Part shown: one piece after another, positions 45,792-56,500 of the stretch
Layout of the letters: every line of letters begins with the position of its first letter
How positions within the stretch are numbered: position 1 is the stretch's first letter
Assembly (NCBI GenBank): GCA_041738345.1
Contig: JBGSPX010000057.1
Location: 1 to 64,000 of the forward strand
Direction: 5' to 3'
Length of the DNA: 64,000 nucleotides
Source of the DNA: Proteocatella sp041738345
Lineage (GTDB): Bacteria > Bacillota > Clostridia > Peptostreptococcales > Filifactoraceae
The notes under the pieces: generated by a model
What the model was told of the DNA's origin: nothing
Seen by the model: the letters and a program-made list of their open reading frames with translations, nothing else
Database searches by the model: none
Position numbers and translations under genes: made by a program

Positions 45792-46766
45792 CTATTTTTC
45801 CATTGGCATTTCTGGGTCTGCTGACCATTCGTAGATTGAACCTTCGTAGTTTCTAACTTTCTCAAAGCCAACTGCTCTGAGGATCGTGGAAAAGTATCCC
45901 GATCTTATACCCATAGTTCAGTAAACTACGAAATCATCTTCAGGAGTTACGCCCATATCGGCCATAATCTTTGTGATTTCTTCTGGTGATTTTGGAGTAG
46001 CATTTTCATTAAGTATAGCTGACCACACAAGATGCTTTGCCCCTTGTATATGTCCACCTCTTGCTTCTCCTGCTTTTTGACTTCCTTTATACTCTTCTTC
46101 ACTTCTAACATCTATAATTACAGTTTTATCTAGATTTTCTTTTACATATTCCTTTGTTGCTCTATAGCTTTCATCAAAATCTTTTAGTTCCAAGGAGTCT
46201 GAAGCTACAATTTCGCCTGCTGGCTCAGTACTAACTTCATAGCCTAATTCTTTCCAGTATGGAAGTCCTCCATAAAGCAATTTTACATTATCAAGTCCTG
46301 CCATTCTCATCTGCCACACATTTCTTCCATCTGGGCCTGGTCCTGGAAGTACATTTGAATAAAATACTACTAATTTATCATTTGTAACTCCAAATGATTT
46401 CAGTTTTTCTGTAAGTGTTTCTTTATCAAGTGTAGTTCCCCAAAGTGGATCTCCTGGCTTTCCTTCTACATTTGAAAATGAATGAAACCCTACGCTTATA
46501 GCGCCTGGAATATGACCTTTATCATACATATCAGTTTTGTTTCCATCAAGTATTATTACATTTTGATCCTGTAGTTTTTCTTTAAGCTCTTGCGGAGTTA
46601 TAAATAGATCCGCATTCTTGTAAGCTGAAAGATCTACGGCTACAGACTCTGTCGCAGAACCATCTTGAGTTTCCGCTTCTGTTTTAGTATCACTTGCACA
46701 ACCACTAAGCATAATTGTAAACGCTGTAAGTGCTGCTAAAAGTGCTTTTGATTTTCTTTTAAACAA
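45792..46766 (-). CDS. selenocysteine-containing rhodanese lipoprotein
   Basis: The 324-residue lipoprotein (lipobox FTIMLSGC) has two rhodanese domains. The first keeps the fold but has no Cys in its loop (VVFYSNVLPG). In the second, an in-frame TGA at 45920-45918 stands where the catalytic Cys belongs. The frame continues VVY-U-TMGIRSGY and FEKVRNYEGSIYEW, a complete rhodanese end, before the TAG at 45792. Thus Sec283 is the only catalytic chalcogen. A hairpin at 45882-45904 fits a SECIS. The start is TTG 46766 after AAGGAG, overlapping the TVP38 gene. Outside the membrane it may transfer sulfur or selenium between thiosulfate-like donors and thiols. The organism demonstrably uses Sec (GrdA, GrdB). 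Confidence 0.85.
45882..45904 (-). promoter_or_regulatory. candidate SECIS hairpin of the seleno-rhodanese
   Basis: GATCG-GGA pairs with TCC-A-CGATC (one bulged A) around the loop TACTTT, starting 13 bases after the in-frame TGA. Position and size fit a bacterial SECIS element. The loop lacks the exact E. coli GU motif, but clostridial elements vary. Confidence 0.6.
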
Positions 46767-47472
46767 TTTTCTTATCTCCTTTTTCTTTTTTTTGTATGTT
46801 CTTATCATTCCATACCTGCTTTAATAAAAATATCAATATGCTCACCGAAAATAACATTAAAAGTCCAAACACAAAGGTCTTAACTCCCCCTGTAAGCATC
46901 CCCCCTATATATGAGTATATTATAGTTGCTGGAAGTTGGCCTATGCCAGTTGCTATAAAGAATGACCAAAAACCCATAGAGGTTAAACCTGCTGCATAGC
47001 TAACTATATCAAACGATATAAACGGAAGTAGCCTTGCAATAAGAATTGCATATTTACCATATTTTTCAAAAAACTTATCTATGTTTTCAACTGCAAATTT
47101 ACTTGTAAGTTTTTCTACGGCTTCTCTACCATAGAATTTTGCAATAAAAAAGCATAGTGCCGCTCCTGCCATAGCGCTCGACCAAGAAAGTAGTGCCCCC
47201 TTAACCCAACCAAATAAACCTGCATTAGCAAATGTTATTATAAACGCTGGAAGCGGTGCCATTATTGACTGTAATACCATAAGTAAGAACGAAACCACAG
47301 GTGCTAATATTCCAAAAGAAAGTATGTATCCTTTTACTAGCTCTACGTCCACATTACTCATTATAAATATTGCTTGCTTTATATTCTTTTGTAATGGTTC
47401 TGATAACAAATACACTAGTACACAAAATAATATGAGTCCTATTTTTATAAATAATGATTTTTTCTTGTTCAT
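46759..47472 (-). CDS. TVP38/TMEM64-family membrane protein
   Basis: The 237-residue protein has about five to six hydrophobic segments and the family motif region APLPAFIITFANAGLFGW, then FYGREAVEKL and LLPFISFDIVSYAAGLTSMGF. These DedA-related proteins act in lipid scrambling or small-ion transport, and a relative was linked to selenite uptake in another bacterium. The gene overlaps the seleno-rhodanese start by 8 bases, so the two are translationally coupled. This suggests a joint role in sulfur or selenium compound handling, which is inference. The ATG at 47472 has AAAGGA upstream. Confidence 0.85.
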   Translation of the reverse strand: MNKKKSLFIKIGLILFCVLVYLLSEPLQKNIKQAIFIMSNVDVELVKGYILSFGILAPVVSFLLMVLQSIMAPLPAFIITFANAGLFGWVKGALLSWSSAMAGAALCFFIAKFYGREAVEKLTSKFAVENIDKFFEKYGKYAILIARLLPFISFDIVSYAAGLTSMGFWSFFIATGIGQLPATIIYSYIGGMLTGGVKTFVFGLLMLFSVSILIFLLKQVWNDKNIQKKEKGDKKIV

Positions 47473-47630
47473 AACATATCCTTTCATCAATTTTTAGACT
47501 CCTTATTATATTATAGATAGAACAAACCCGTCTACAACTATAGCTAATTTTAATAATAGAAAATTTTAATGACATTGATAGATATAATTTATACTAAATA
47601 TAAGTTTAATCTATTTATATTTATTGCATA

Positions 47631-47657
47631 AAAAAAGAACATTGATTTACTCAATGT
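47631..47657 (-). terminator. terminator after the small membrane protein gene
   Basis: ACATTGA pairs with TCAATGT across five bases and is followed by T-rich sequence on the minus strand. The stop codon of the upstream gene lies in the loop. It separates the two halves of the rhodanese locus. Confidence 0.75.
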
Positions 47658-48072
47658 CCTTCTTTTGCAATAATATATCTATTAGAACTACTGTTGTCTG
47701 AGTTACGAATATAATCAGCGCTCCTAAAGTTATATATGGCATAATATTTAAATTTTTAAATAGAGTCAATTTGTAGCTAGCTTCAATAAAAATAACTGAA
47801 ATAATTAGCTTTATAAATTCTATTTTTAATGACACATTCATGCATTTTTGTTTTGTAATAATCAGCGCTAATAGGATTATGACTATCCAAAATATTGCTG
47901 AAATCAGCATCAAATTACTTTCATTTAGGATAGTTGCTTCCCACTGATATTTTTTTGCTATTACATGATGGTTTACGCCAGCACTCTTGTTTGAAAAGTA
48001 ATTCAATATAACTAGCGATACTAAAATTACAATTTGAGTAACTGATGCCACTATGCTTATTATTTTTTTCAT
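47647..48072 (-). CDS. small membrane protein of unknown function in the rhodanese locus
   Basis: The 141-residue protein has about four hydrophobic segments (near 5-24, 52-74, 85-100, 112-132) and no cysteine cluster or recognised domain. Its start overlaps the stop of the triple-rhodanese gene (TAATG), so it is translated with it. It may anchor or partner that lipoprotein. I do not recognise a family. Confidence 0.7.
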   Translation of the reverse strand: MKKIISIVASVTQIVILVSLVILNYFSNKSAGVNHHVIAKKYQWEATILNESNLMLISAIFWIVIILLALIITKQKCMNVSLKIEFIKLIISVIFIEASYKLTLFKNLNIMPYITLGALIIFVTQTTVVLIDILLQKKDIE

Positions 48073-49430
48073 TATTTAGCTGGTTCTCCTGTTTCACTTG
48101 GAAGTCCTGCATTAGACCATCCTATCCAACCATCACTATAAAGCGAAACATTATCAAGACCTGCTACATTTGCATAATAAAGCACCTCTGCAGCTCTCCA
48201 TCCACTTCCACACATAAATGATAGGTGTTTAGATGTGTCTATTCCATATTCTTTCCACATTGCAGTAACTTCATCAAAATTTCTCATAGTATTATCTATA
48301 TTTCTAAAATAATCAAGTGAACTAGAATCAGTTTTTCCTGCATATCCAAATTTTGCATCTGGAATTCTACCCATCTTATCATGGTAGCTGTATCCAGAAC
48401 TTTTTCCTATATATTCTTCCCAAGTTCTATTGTCTACAAGTGTAAATGTATCTAAATTTTTAAGAGTTTGTAATTCTTCTATAGTATCTACTATATCTGG
48501 ATTTCCCGGGAAAGTTCCTCCAAAATCAGTTATTGGCGTAGGCGCATTTGAGGTTGTTTCAAGTTCATAACCAGCTGCAGTCCAAGCACCTGTTCCTCCA
48601 TTTAAAACTCTTACATCTGCTACTCCTGCATATCTAAGCACTAATGCTACCCTATATGCTGCCATTTGAGCTTCACCGCTTACAATAACTGTATCTGTTG
48701 CACTGATTCCATTATCAAGCATTACTTTTAATAATGTAGCATCATCTGCAAGCATCCAAGCTGGTGGTGGTTCAATTGAGTCTGTATTTATATGAATTGC
48801 ACCCTTGATATGTCCCTTATCATATGATTCTTTAGCCTCTCCCCAGCTTGCTTCAACCATTTTTACAGTTTTAGCATTTTCAAAAGTTTCTGGAGTCTTT
48901 CCATCAAGTAGTTCATTTACTACAACCGGAGGTACAATCCACTTATACCCTGAATACTTAACTAAAGTTTTGCTGTCATCATTTGCCCAATCATTTAGGT
49001 CATACACATATAAATTTTCATATCCTTTTGAAGTTAAATAAGTTGCTACGTCTGAAGCATCAACTCCATTAACATCATATACTACGATATTTTTATCCTT
49101 ACTAATACCTTTTGTATCAAGCGCTTCTTGTAATATAGCATCTTTATCTTCTCTTTCAACTTTTAGCCAATTTGCTGAAAAGTCCACTGCATTTTCTATG
49201 TGACCTCCTCTTTTTACTCCGTCCAAAGCCCAACCGTTAAACGCGTTGTTATCTCTAGCATCTACTAAAACCCAGTTTTCGTCAGTAAGTTTCGCCGAAA
49301 GGTCTTCAGTAGTTATGGTCTTAAACTCAGAGGTTTTTGCACTATCATTATCTTGAGGTGCTGAACACCCTGAAAGTACAAGCATAGCTGTTAAAGAAAT
49401 AGCCAGCAATGTTTTTAATGATTTTTTCAT
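48072..49430 (-). CDS. triple-rhodanese lipoprotein (sulfurtransferase)
   Basis: The 452-residue lipoprotein (lipobox MLVLSGC) contains three rhodanese-type domains at about 35-155, 165-300 and 310-445. The first two have no catalytic Cys (VVYDVNGVDAS, IVSGEAQMAAY). The third has the active loop FMCGSGWRAAEV with a catalytic Cys, and a conserved-looking WEEYIGKSSGYSYH insertion. It would transfer sulfur from thiosulfate or similar donors outside the membrane. It is an ordinary Cys enzyme, in contrast to the Sec-containing paralogue downstream. Confidence 0.88.
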   Translation of the reverse strand: MKKSLKTLLAISLTAMLVLSGCSAPQDNDSAKTSEFKTITTEDLSAKLTDENWVLVDARDNNAFNGWALDGVKRGGHIENAVDFSANWLKVEREDKDAILQEALDTKGISKDKNIVVYDVNGVDASDVATYLTSKGYENLYVYDLNDWANDDSKTLVKYSGYKWIVPPVVVNELLDGKTPETFENAKTVKMVEASWGEAKESYDKGHIKGAIHINTDSIEPPPAWMLADDATLLKVMLDNGISATDTVIVSGEAQMAAYRVALVLRYAGVADVRVLNGGTGAWTAAGYELETTSNAPTPITDFGGTFPGNPDIVDTIEELQTLKNLDTFTLVDNRTWEEYIGKSSGYSYHDKMGRIPDAKFGYAGKTDSSSLDYFRNIDNTMRNFDEVTAMWKEYGIDTSKHLSFMCGSGWRAAEVLYYANVAGLDNVSLYSDGWIGWSNAGLPSETGEPAK

Positions 49431-49558
49431 TTAAATTCTCCTTTAAACTATAAATATGGTTATAGACTTTCATATTATATATTATTTGAAAACATTAGTC
49501 TATAAAACAAATGTTTCTATTTATAGTTTTTCTCTATGCATACCATTATTTTTTTCAA

Positions 49559-50785
49559 TTACTCTTCAAGCTTTAATTTACGTGCTAACCATTTAGATGT
49601 ACTCGCTTGTAAAGTAAGCGTTACTATTATAGTTGCAAAGGTAACAGAAGATATTATATCAGCATGCTTCATCCCAGAAGACATAAGCATACCTGCAAGG
49701 GCTGCTGGAATAACCCCAGTTTCTCTTATCCACATTAGATATATAATTTCCTGCCATGACCACTCCGCTTTTTTATCTAAAATAACACTTATAAATACAG
49801 AAATCGGTCTTGCTACAAAAATAAGCGTTGCCACTACTATCATAACAGGCACAATATTGTCTAATAGATTTTCAAACTCAAGATGGGTTCCAAGAAGTAC
49901 AAAAATCATCATTCTTAATATATCTGTAAATACTGCTTTAAATTTTATATGTTTTTGGAAAGGCTCCTCTGGTACCCAGAATTTAAGCATCTTTTTATTT
50001 CCACAAAACATACCAAATATAAATACAGCCATAAAACCACTAAACCCATATTTATCAGATATCAGATATGCTCCTGTAACTGATACAATTGAAAGTTCCG
50101 ATGGATAATCACTTAATATCCCAAAACTACTTTCATTGACTAAAACATGTACCGCGTAGCCTATCGCTGCTCCTACAAAAGCCCCTCCAAATATCGCTTT
50201 TAATAGTTCCAAGATACTTGCACTTGCTGAAAATTCTCCGCCCATTATTATTCCTATAATAGTGAAGGTTATAACTGCTCCCGCTGCGTCGTTAAAAGCT
50301 GATTCTGATATTATAGTCTGCTTTAACTTGTTACTTATATTCATAGTCTTGAATAGTGGAACCAGTACAGATGGATCTGTAGAAGCTATAACTGCTCCCA
50401 CTAAAAGTGCATACTCGAGTGGAAAATCAAATACTTTCATCGCAACAATACCGACTATAATTGTCGATATAAAAACCCCTATTGTAGCAAGCATCGAAAC
50501 TGATAGCTTTACTTTATTAAGAATTCTTAAATCAATCTCTCTTCCTCCATCATAAAGGATATAGGCGGCACCGAAAGATAAAATCATCTGGTTTTCCACT
50601 GGATATTTTGCAACATCTACCCAATCTAGAACATAAGGTCCTAATATAATTCCGGCTAAAATATAAAGTACTACATCGGGCATTTTAATAAGTTCGCTCA
50701 TCTTACCAAATATAAGTCCTGCAAGTATTACCAGAGCTATTAGCTCCATTAGCTGATTAGCTGATTGAATCACTGAACTTTCCAT
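49559..50785 (-). CDS. CPA1-family Na+/H+ antiporter (NhaP-like)
   Basis: The 408-residue protein has about twelve membrane helices. The ion-site pair lies in ESAFNDAAGAVITFT (Asn-Asp as in electroneutral CPA1 members), and an earlier helix has GAVIASTDPSVLVPLF. It exchanges Na+ or K+ for H+ and supports pH and sodium balance, fitting an organism that may pump Na+ by its pyrophosphatase. It is transcribed alone, with a strong terminator upstream. It could also be a K+/H+ exchanger. Confidence 0.85.
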   Translation of the reverse strand: MESSVIQSANQLMELIALVILAGLIFGKMSELIKMPDVVLYILAGIILGPYVLDWVDVAKYPVENQMILSFGAAYILYDGGREIDLRILNKVKLSVSMLATIGVFISTIIVGIVAMKVFDFPLEYALLVGAVIASTDPSVLVPLFKTMNISNKLKQTIISESAFNDAAGAVITFTIIGIIMGGEFSASASILELLKAIFGGAFVGAAIGYAVHVLVNESSFGILSDYPSELSIVSVTGAYLISDKYGFSGFMAVFIFGMFCGNKKMLKFWVPEEPFQKHIKFKAVFTDILRMMIFVLLGTHLEFENLLDNIVPVMIVVATLIFVARPISVFISVILDKKAEWSWQEIIYLMWIRETGVIPAALAGMLMSSGMKHADIISSVTFATIIVTLTLQASTSKWLARKLKLEE

Positions 50786-50860
50786 AAATTACACTCCTTT
50801 TTAAAATTTAGACTCAGACTGACTAATTATACATCAGTCATTTGTAATTGTCCACAACAA

Positions 50861-50900
50861 AAAAAGGGAAAAGAAATATTTTTATTTCTTTTCCCTTTTT
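50861..50900. terminator. bidirectional-type terminator after the flippase gene
   Basis: GGGAAAAGAAATA pairs with its complement around a small loop, with A-runs and T-runs on both sides. On the minus strand it ends the block running from pth to the flippase. Confidence 0.85.
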
Positions 50901-50937
50901 TGCATATTTACAATCAATTTTCTAAATATTCATATCA

Positions 50938-52542
50938 TTATATAAGTCTCAATTTTTCTAATTTCGCTATCAATTTATGACCTTTTGGCAAAGCTTCTAA
51001 GTCTTGTCTTGTTATAGTTTTAGTTATAAAAAGTGTCACCACATAAACTGCACCGCCTACCAGAACTGCTAGAAGTGTAGCTATTGCATTTCCAATAAAA
51101 GATACTGTTAGTACATATGAAAGTCTTGCAAATACTCCCATTATAGCCGCTGTTATCAATGGTTTTATTAAGAAATTATTAAAATCAAATTTTAATCCAA
51201 GATATTTTCTTACAGATATATAATCTAATATAGCTGCAACCACATACGCACACACGGTACTTATAGCCGCACCCTTCACATTAAGTGATGGCACTGCGGT
51301 AAGTATATATGTCATAACAAATTTTATAGCCGCACCTACAAATAAATTGACTACAGGGATATGAGCCTTGCCCATACCTTGAAGTACCGAGGTAAATGAT
51401 TGTATCAAACTTAAAAATACTACTCCTATCGCCATTATAGCAAGTATTCCACCCACTGATGACGGCTCATTTGGATATAATAGTCCTATTATAGGAGTTG
51501 CTAGTACAAATAGTCCTACAGAACACGGAAGTCCTATAAGAAGACTTACTCGTATTGCAAGATTTGTATTTTCTCTAGTTCGCTTCATGTCATTCACTGC
51601 ATATGCTGAAGATATAACTGGCACTAAACTTATCGCAATTGCACTAGTTATAACCTGTGGCAGATTTATAAGCGTAGCTGCAATTCCTGTAAGCTGTGCA
51701 TACATGGTATTTGCATCAGCATGTGTAAAGCCAGCGGCTACTAATCTTCTCATAACTAGTGCTAAGTCTATGGTATTCATAGTAGGCATTACAAGTGCCC
51801 CTATTATAATAGGAAGCGCTATTGTAACAAGTTCTTTTAATATAAATGAAGTCTTCTCTCTTTCAAAAACTGGACTATTTTTCAGTTCTTCTTCTCGAAT
51901 TTTCTTATTTTTATAATAAATAAATAGCATTACAGAAAGTCCACATACTGCACCTGCAGTAGCTCCAAAAGTTGCTCCTGCAGCCCCATATTCTAGTCCT
52001 TTTGGCACAAATACTATAGCAAGTCCCACTCCAAAAATAACTCTCGCAAATTGTTCTGCTATTTGAGATATTGCTGATGGATTCATGTTGTTGTGTCCTT
52101 GGAAATACCCTCTAAACGCTGCCATTATTGGCACTAAAAGGATTGCTGGGACAAGCATTACAAGCGCCCAATAAGCTTTTGGATTTTGAAGCATAACTGT
52201 AACTATATAGTTTGCTCCAAAAAGCATAACCGTGGATGTTATAATACCCATTGCAAGCAGTATCATAAATATTATTCTAAATACACGGTCTGCACCTCTT
52301 ATATCACCTACTGCTCTTCTTGATGAAACCATTTTAGATATAGCTACTGGAAAGCCTGATGTAGCAATAGATATAAGTAACACATATATAGGATATGCCG
52401 TTTGATAATATCCTAAGCCTTCTGATGTAATTATCCATGTTATTGGAATTCTAAACGCCGCTCCAAGTATTTTTACAATAACTCCTGCCAATCCTAATAT
52501 CACAGCACCTTTTAGAAAAGTACTCTTTTTTTCTTCGCTCAT
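50938..52542 (-). CDS. MOP-family lipid/polysaccharide flippase (YabM/MurJ-like)
   Basis: The 534-residue protein has fourteen hydrophobic segments and the MOP flippase start FLKGAVILGLAGVIVKILGAAFRIP. It resembles the YabM/SpoVB/MurJ class that moves lipid-linked cell wall precursors across the membrane. In Bacillus the same gene order (pth, mfd, spoVT, yabM) occurs, but here spoVT is missing and prsA takes its place. It is probably involved in peptidoglycan or spore cortex synthesis. Confidence 0.87.
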   Translation of the reverse strand: MSEEKKSTFLKGAVILGLAGVIVKILGAAFRIPITWIITSEGLGYYQTAYPIYVLLISIATSGFPVAISKMVSSRRAVGDIRGADRVFRIIFMILLAMGIITSTVMLFGANYIVTVMLQNPKAYWALVMLVPAILLVPIMAAFRGYFQGHNNMNPSAISQIAEQFARVIFGVGLAIVFVPKGLEYGAAGATFGATAGAVCGLSVMLFIYYKNKKIREEELKNSPVFEREKTSFILKELVTIALPIIIGALVMPTMNTIDLALVMRRLVAAGFTHADANTMYAQLTGIAATLINLPQVITSAIAISLVPVISSAYAVNDMKRTRENTNLAIRVSLLIGLPCSVGLFVLATPIIGLLYPNEPSSVGGILAIMAIGVVFLSLIQSFTSVLQGMGKAHIPVVNLFVGAAIKFVMTYILTAVPSLNVKGAAISTVCAYVVAAILDYISVRKYLGLKFDFNNFLIKPLITAAIMGVFARLSYVLTVSFIGNAIATLLAVLVGGAVYVVTLFITKTITRQDLEALPKGHKLIAKLEKLRLI

Positions 52543-52555
52543 TTTAACCTCTCAA

Positions 52556-53551
52556 TTATTTCTTTATTGTGTCTTCATATCTTTCTATTTTTGCTTTACT
52601 TTGAAGTTCTTCCATTTTTTGGTTATATATATCATAACGCATAGTTCCTAATATATTTTCTCGTTCTTCTTCAAAACTTGAAACTTCTTCTTTTTTATCA
52701 TATAGCTTTATTATGTGGTATCCAAATGAAGATTTTACTATGTCGGATATCTCCCCTTTTTTTAATTTAAATGCAGCTTCTTCAAACTCTGGAACCATAA
52801 CCCCTTTTGCAAAATATCCTAAATCACCTCCATGAACTGCTGAAGCCTCATCTTCCGAATATTCTTTCGCAAGTTTTTCAAAATTTTCACCTGACTTTAG
52901 TCTCTTTAAAAGCGCTTTAGCTTCTGATTCTTTTTTTGCTGTTTCTTCTTCCGAAAGTGGTTCTTTCATTGCATTTAAAGTACTTATAAGAATATGTGAT
53001 GCTTTTATCTCTTCTTTTTTGTACTCATCGATGTGTGCTTCGTAATATTTTTTTAGCTTAGATTCTTCAATTTCTGTTTCACTCATTATCTTATTTCTAT
53101 ATTTTTCAAAAATTAAATTTTGTTTAAAATGAGATTTCAAAAATTCATCATCAATATTGTTTTCTTGTAAAAACTCTAAATAATTAGGCATCTTGCTTAT
53201 ATATTCCATGAACGATTTTACTTCATTTGATATTTCCTGTTCAGTAACTACTATCCCTTCTTTTTTTGCCTGTTGAGATACAAGTTCCTGACTTATCATT
53301 ACATTTAGAATTTCTTCTTTAAAGACATCTTTAAAAATTTGTCCTCCATCAACCTCACTATTCCAAACATCTTCACCAAATATCATTTCATATTCTTTGC
53401 CTACTTTTAACGAAGTTTTTTCAAAATCTTCCTTAGTTATATCTTCCCCATTGACTTTTGCTACAATATCTTGACTCGCAGATTCACAACCAGATAATAC
53501 TAGCATGGCTAATAAAATTAAAACTACAAGTCTAAATGCTATATTTTTCAT
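52556..53551 (-). CDS. prsA: PrsA-like parvulin foldase lipoprotein
   Basis: The 331-residue lipoprotein (lipobox LAMLVLSGC) has a SurA/PrsA-type N-terminal chaperone part (VNGEDITKEDFEKT). A parvulin prolyl isomerase domain follows at about 185-285 (ASHILIST, AVHGGDLGYFAKG, FGYHIIKL). It helps exported proteins fold outside the membrane. It lies between mfd and the flippase with small gaps. Confidence 0.9.
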   Translation of the reverse strand: MKNIAFRLVVLILLAMLVLSGCESASQDIVAKVNGEDITKEDFEKTSLKVGKEYEMIFGEDVWNSEVDGGQIFKDVFKEEILNVMISQELVSQQAKKEGIVVTEQEISNEVKSFMEYISKMPNYLEFLQENNIDDEFLKSHFKQNLIFEKYRNKIMSETEIEESKLKKYYEAHIDEYKKEEIKASHILISTLNAMKEPLSEEETAKKESEAKALLKRLKSGENFEKLAKEYSEDEASAVHGGDLGYFAKGVMVPEFEEAAFKLKKGEISDIVKSSFGYHIIKLYDKKEEVSSFEEERENILGTMRYDIYNQKMEELQSKAKIERYEDTIKK

Positions 53552-53592
53552 AAAAAATCTCCTTATCTAAATTTTCAAAGTTGCTTCTTTAA

Positions 53593-56500
53593 TTATAACA
53601 TTTTTTCAAGATACTGCGCTATGCTTTTTACCAACTTGTAATCTTCCACTTTACCAAAATCCTTCTTAACAATTACCTTTCCTTCTCTCGAAATGAAAGT
53701 TATGACATTTTTTTCTTTCACGATTTTAGCTATTTTTAATTTTTTACCTAAAGATTTTATATAAGCCACGTCTACAAGAAGGCTAACCGAAATTGGCATA
53801 TCTGAAAAACGATCTTCTATTTCTATTTCTAATTCCGTTTTTTCTTCCAAACTTGATATACTTGCAATTTTTTTATAAACTTCTATTTTATCCATTTCAT
53901 CTTCAATATAATCATTCGGTATATATGCATTTAGTTTTATAGAAATTTCAGTTTCAAAAGTATCTTCTTCACAGAATTCGCCTTTAAGTTTCGCTATTTC
54001 CTGTTCTAACATCTTTACATACATCTCGTATCCTATATCTGCAATATGTCCATGCTGACTCTCTCCAAGTAGCGTACCTGCTCCTCTTATTTCAAGATCT
54101 CTCATCGCTACTTTAAATCCAGATCCAAATTCTGTGAATTCTTTTATCGTCTTGAGTCTTTTTTCAGAAATTTCTGTAAGCACCTTGTTTTTTTCATACA
54201 TAAAATATGCATATCCCTGTCTGTTACTTCGCCCAACTCTTCCTCTAAGCTGATATAACTGCGAAAGCCCCATTTTATCAGCATCATATACTATCATAGT
54301 ATTTGCATTAGTTATATCCATACCCGTTTCTATTATCGTTGTTGAAATAAGTACGTCATACTCTTTATTTGTAAAGTCGGTTATTATTTTTTCAAGCTTT
54401 CTAGGACTCATCTGTCCATGCGCCACTGCTACTCTCGCTGAAGGAACAAGTTTTTTTACAAGCTCATGCATTTTATCTATAGTCTGAACTCTATTGTAAA
54501 CAAAGTAAATCTGTCCCCCTCTATGAATTTCTCTTTCTATAGCATCAGCAATTATGCTTTCTCTAGATTCCATAACATAGGTAATTATAGCTTGACGCTC
54601 TTTAGGAGGCTCTTCTAATACACTCATATCTCTTATACCACTAAGAGACATATGAAGCGTTCGTGGAATAGGAGTAGCCGAAAGACTTATTACATCACAA
54701 TTAGTTCTAAGTTTTTTTAGTTTTTCCTTATCCTTTACTCCAAAGCGTTGCTCTTCATCTACTACTATAAGTCCTAAGTCTTTAAATTTCATATCTTTAG
54801 ACAGTATCCTATGAGTTCCTACAATTACATCAATCTCTCCAGTTTTTATTTTATCCGTTATTTTGTCTTGATCTTTTGTAGTTCTAAATCTACTTAGAAG
54901 TTCCACTTTTATTGGAAAATTTGCGAAACGTTCCTTTATAGTATGGTAATGCTGTTGACTAAGTATTGTAGTAGGCACTAAGAAAGCACATTGTTTAGAA
55001 TCCATACATGCTTTGAATATTGCTCTTATAGCTACTTCAGTTTTTCCATATCCAACATCACCACAAATAAGTCTGTCCATAACCTTAGAACTTTCCATAT
55101 CTTCTTTAACCTCTGATATTGCTCTAAGCTGATCATCGGTTTCTACATAAGGAAAATCTTCTTCAAATTCTCTCTGCCAAATTGTATCTTGGCTAAATTT
55201 GTAACCTTGAGTATTTTCTCTTTTGGCATAAAGCTCCACCAAGTCTTTTGCGATAAGCTCTACTATTTTTTTAGCTTTAGCTCTAGTTTTTTTCCACTCA
55301 TTATTACTAAGTTTACTTAAGGTAATTCCATCTTCTGCAGAGTTACCAATATATCTTTGGATTTTTGACATTTGTTCAAGAGGAAGATACAGCGAATCCC
55401 CTCCACCGTAGACTATTTTAATATAATCTTTTATTATATTATCAAATTCTTTCTGCTCTACAGCTACAAATTTTCCTATACCATAATTTTCGTGAACTAC
55501 ATAATCTCCTGGTTTAAGCTCAATAAAGCTATCTATTTTTTTAGTTTTTACTTTTTGCTTAAATTTTCGGTCTACGTTTTTCTCACTACTATATATTTCA
55601 TTTTTAGTAAATATTGCAAGTTTTCGTTTTGAATAAATTGAACCCGCTTCAAAATACTCATTCGTAAATATAACATTTGATATTTCTGCTTCAAGAGTGT
55701 CTTTATTTATTCTGACTGAATTTACATTATTTTCTCTAAAAACTTTTTGCAAACTTTTGACAAGTTCCTCATCTTTTAATGATATCACAATCTTATAATC
55801 ATTACTTCTAAGATACTTTACTTCATCTATAAAATCATATATTTTACCATGAAAAGTTTTTGCTTCTCTTGTTTCTATATCTATAATTTCGTCTACCTTA
55901 AAATTTCTAATTGTAGATGTAAGTGTGGTATTAAATACAAGTTTATTTTCCTGAAGCTTTTCTATTATATAATCTGGCGATAACAAAAGATTTCCTTCTC
56001 TTTTTATCGCAAAACCTTTTTCCAATGCACTCTGATAATTGTCACTAAATTCAATAAAGATATTTTCTAATTTTTCATAAATTCTATTAGGATCATTTAT
56101 CATGAATATTTCCACATTTTTTATATAGTCAAATAAAGTATTTTCTTCATAAAAATAGTCTATATATTTAGAAACCCCTTCAAAATATATTTTATTTTTT
56201 ATTCTTTCTAAATCATAAGTTATATCTTCATTAGTATTTGAATTTATATCTTTTTCTATTTGAGATACTGACAAACTCACATCTGTTGGATATAAAAATG
56301 ACCTTGCTGGCAATATTTTTACAGATTTTACCTTATCTATAGATTTTTGAGTAAATATATCAAAAGGTCTTATAGAATCTACTTCATCGTCAAATAATTC
56401 AATTCTTAATGGATATTCTACATTCGGTGTAAATACATCTATTATTCCGCCTCTTATCGAAAACTGTCCTACCCCTTCTACTTTATGCTCTCTTACATAT

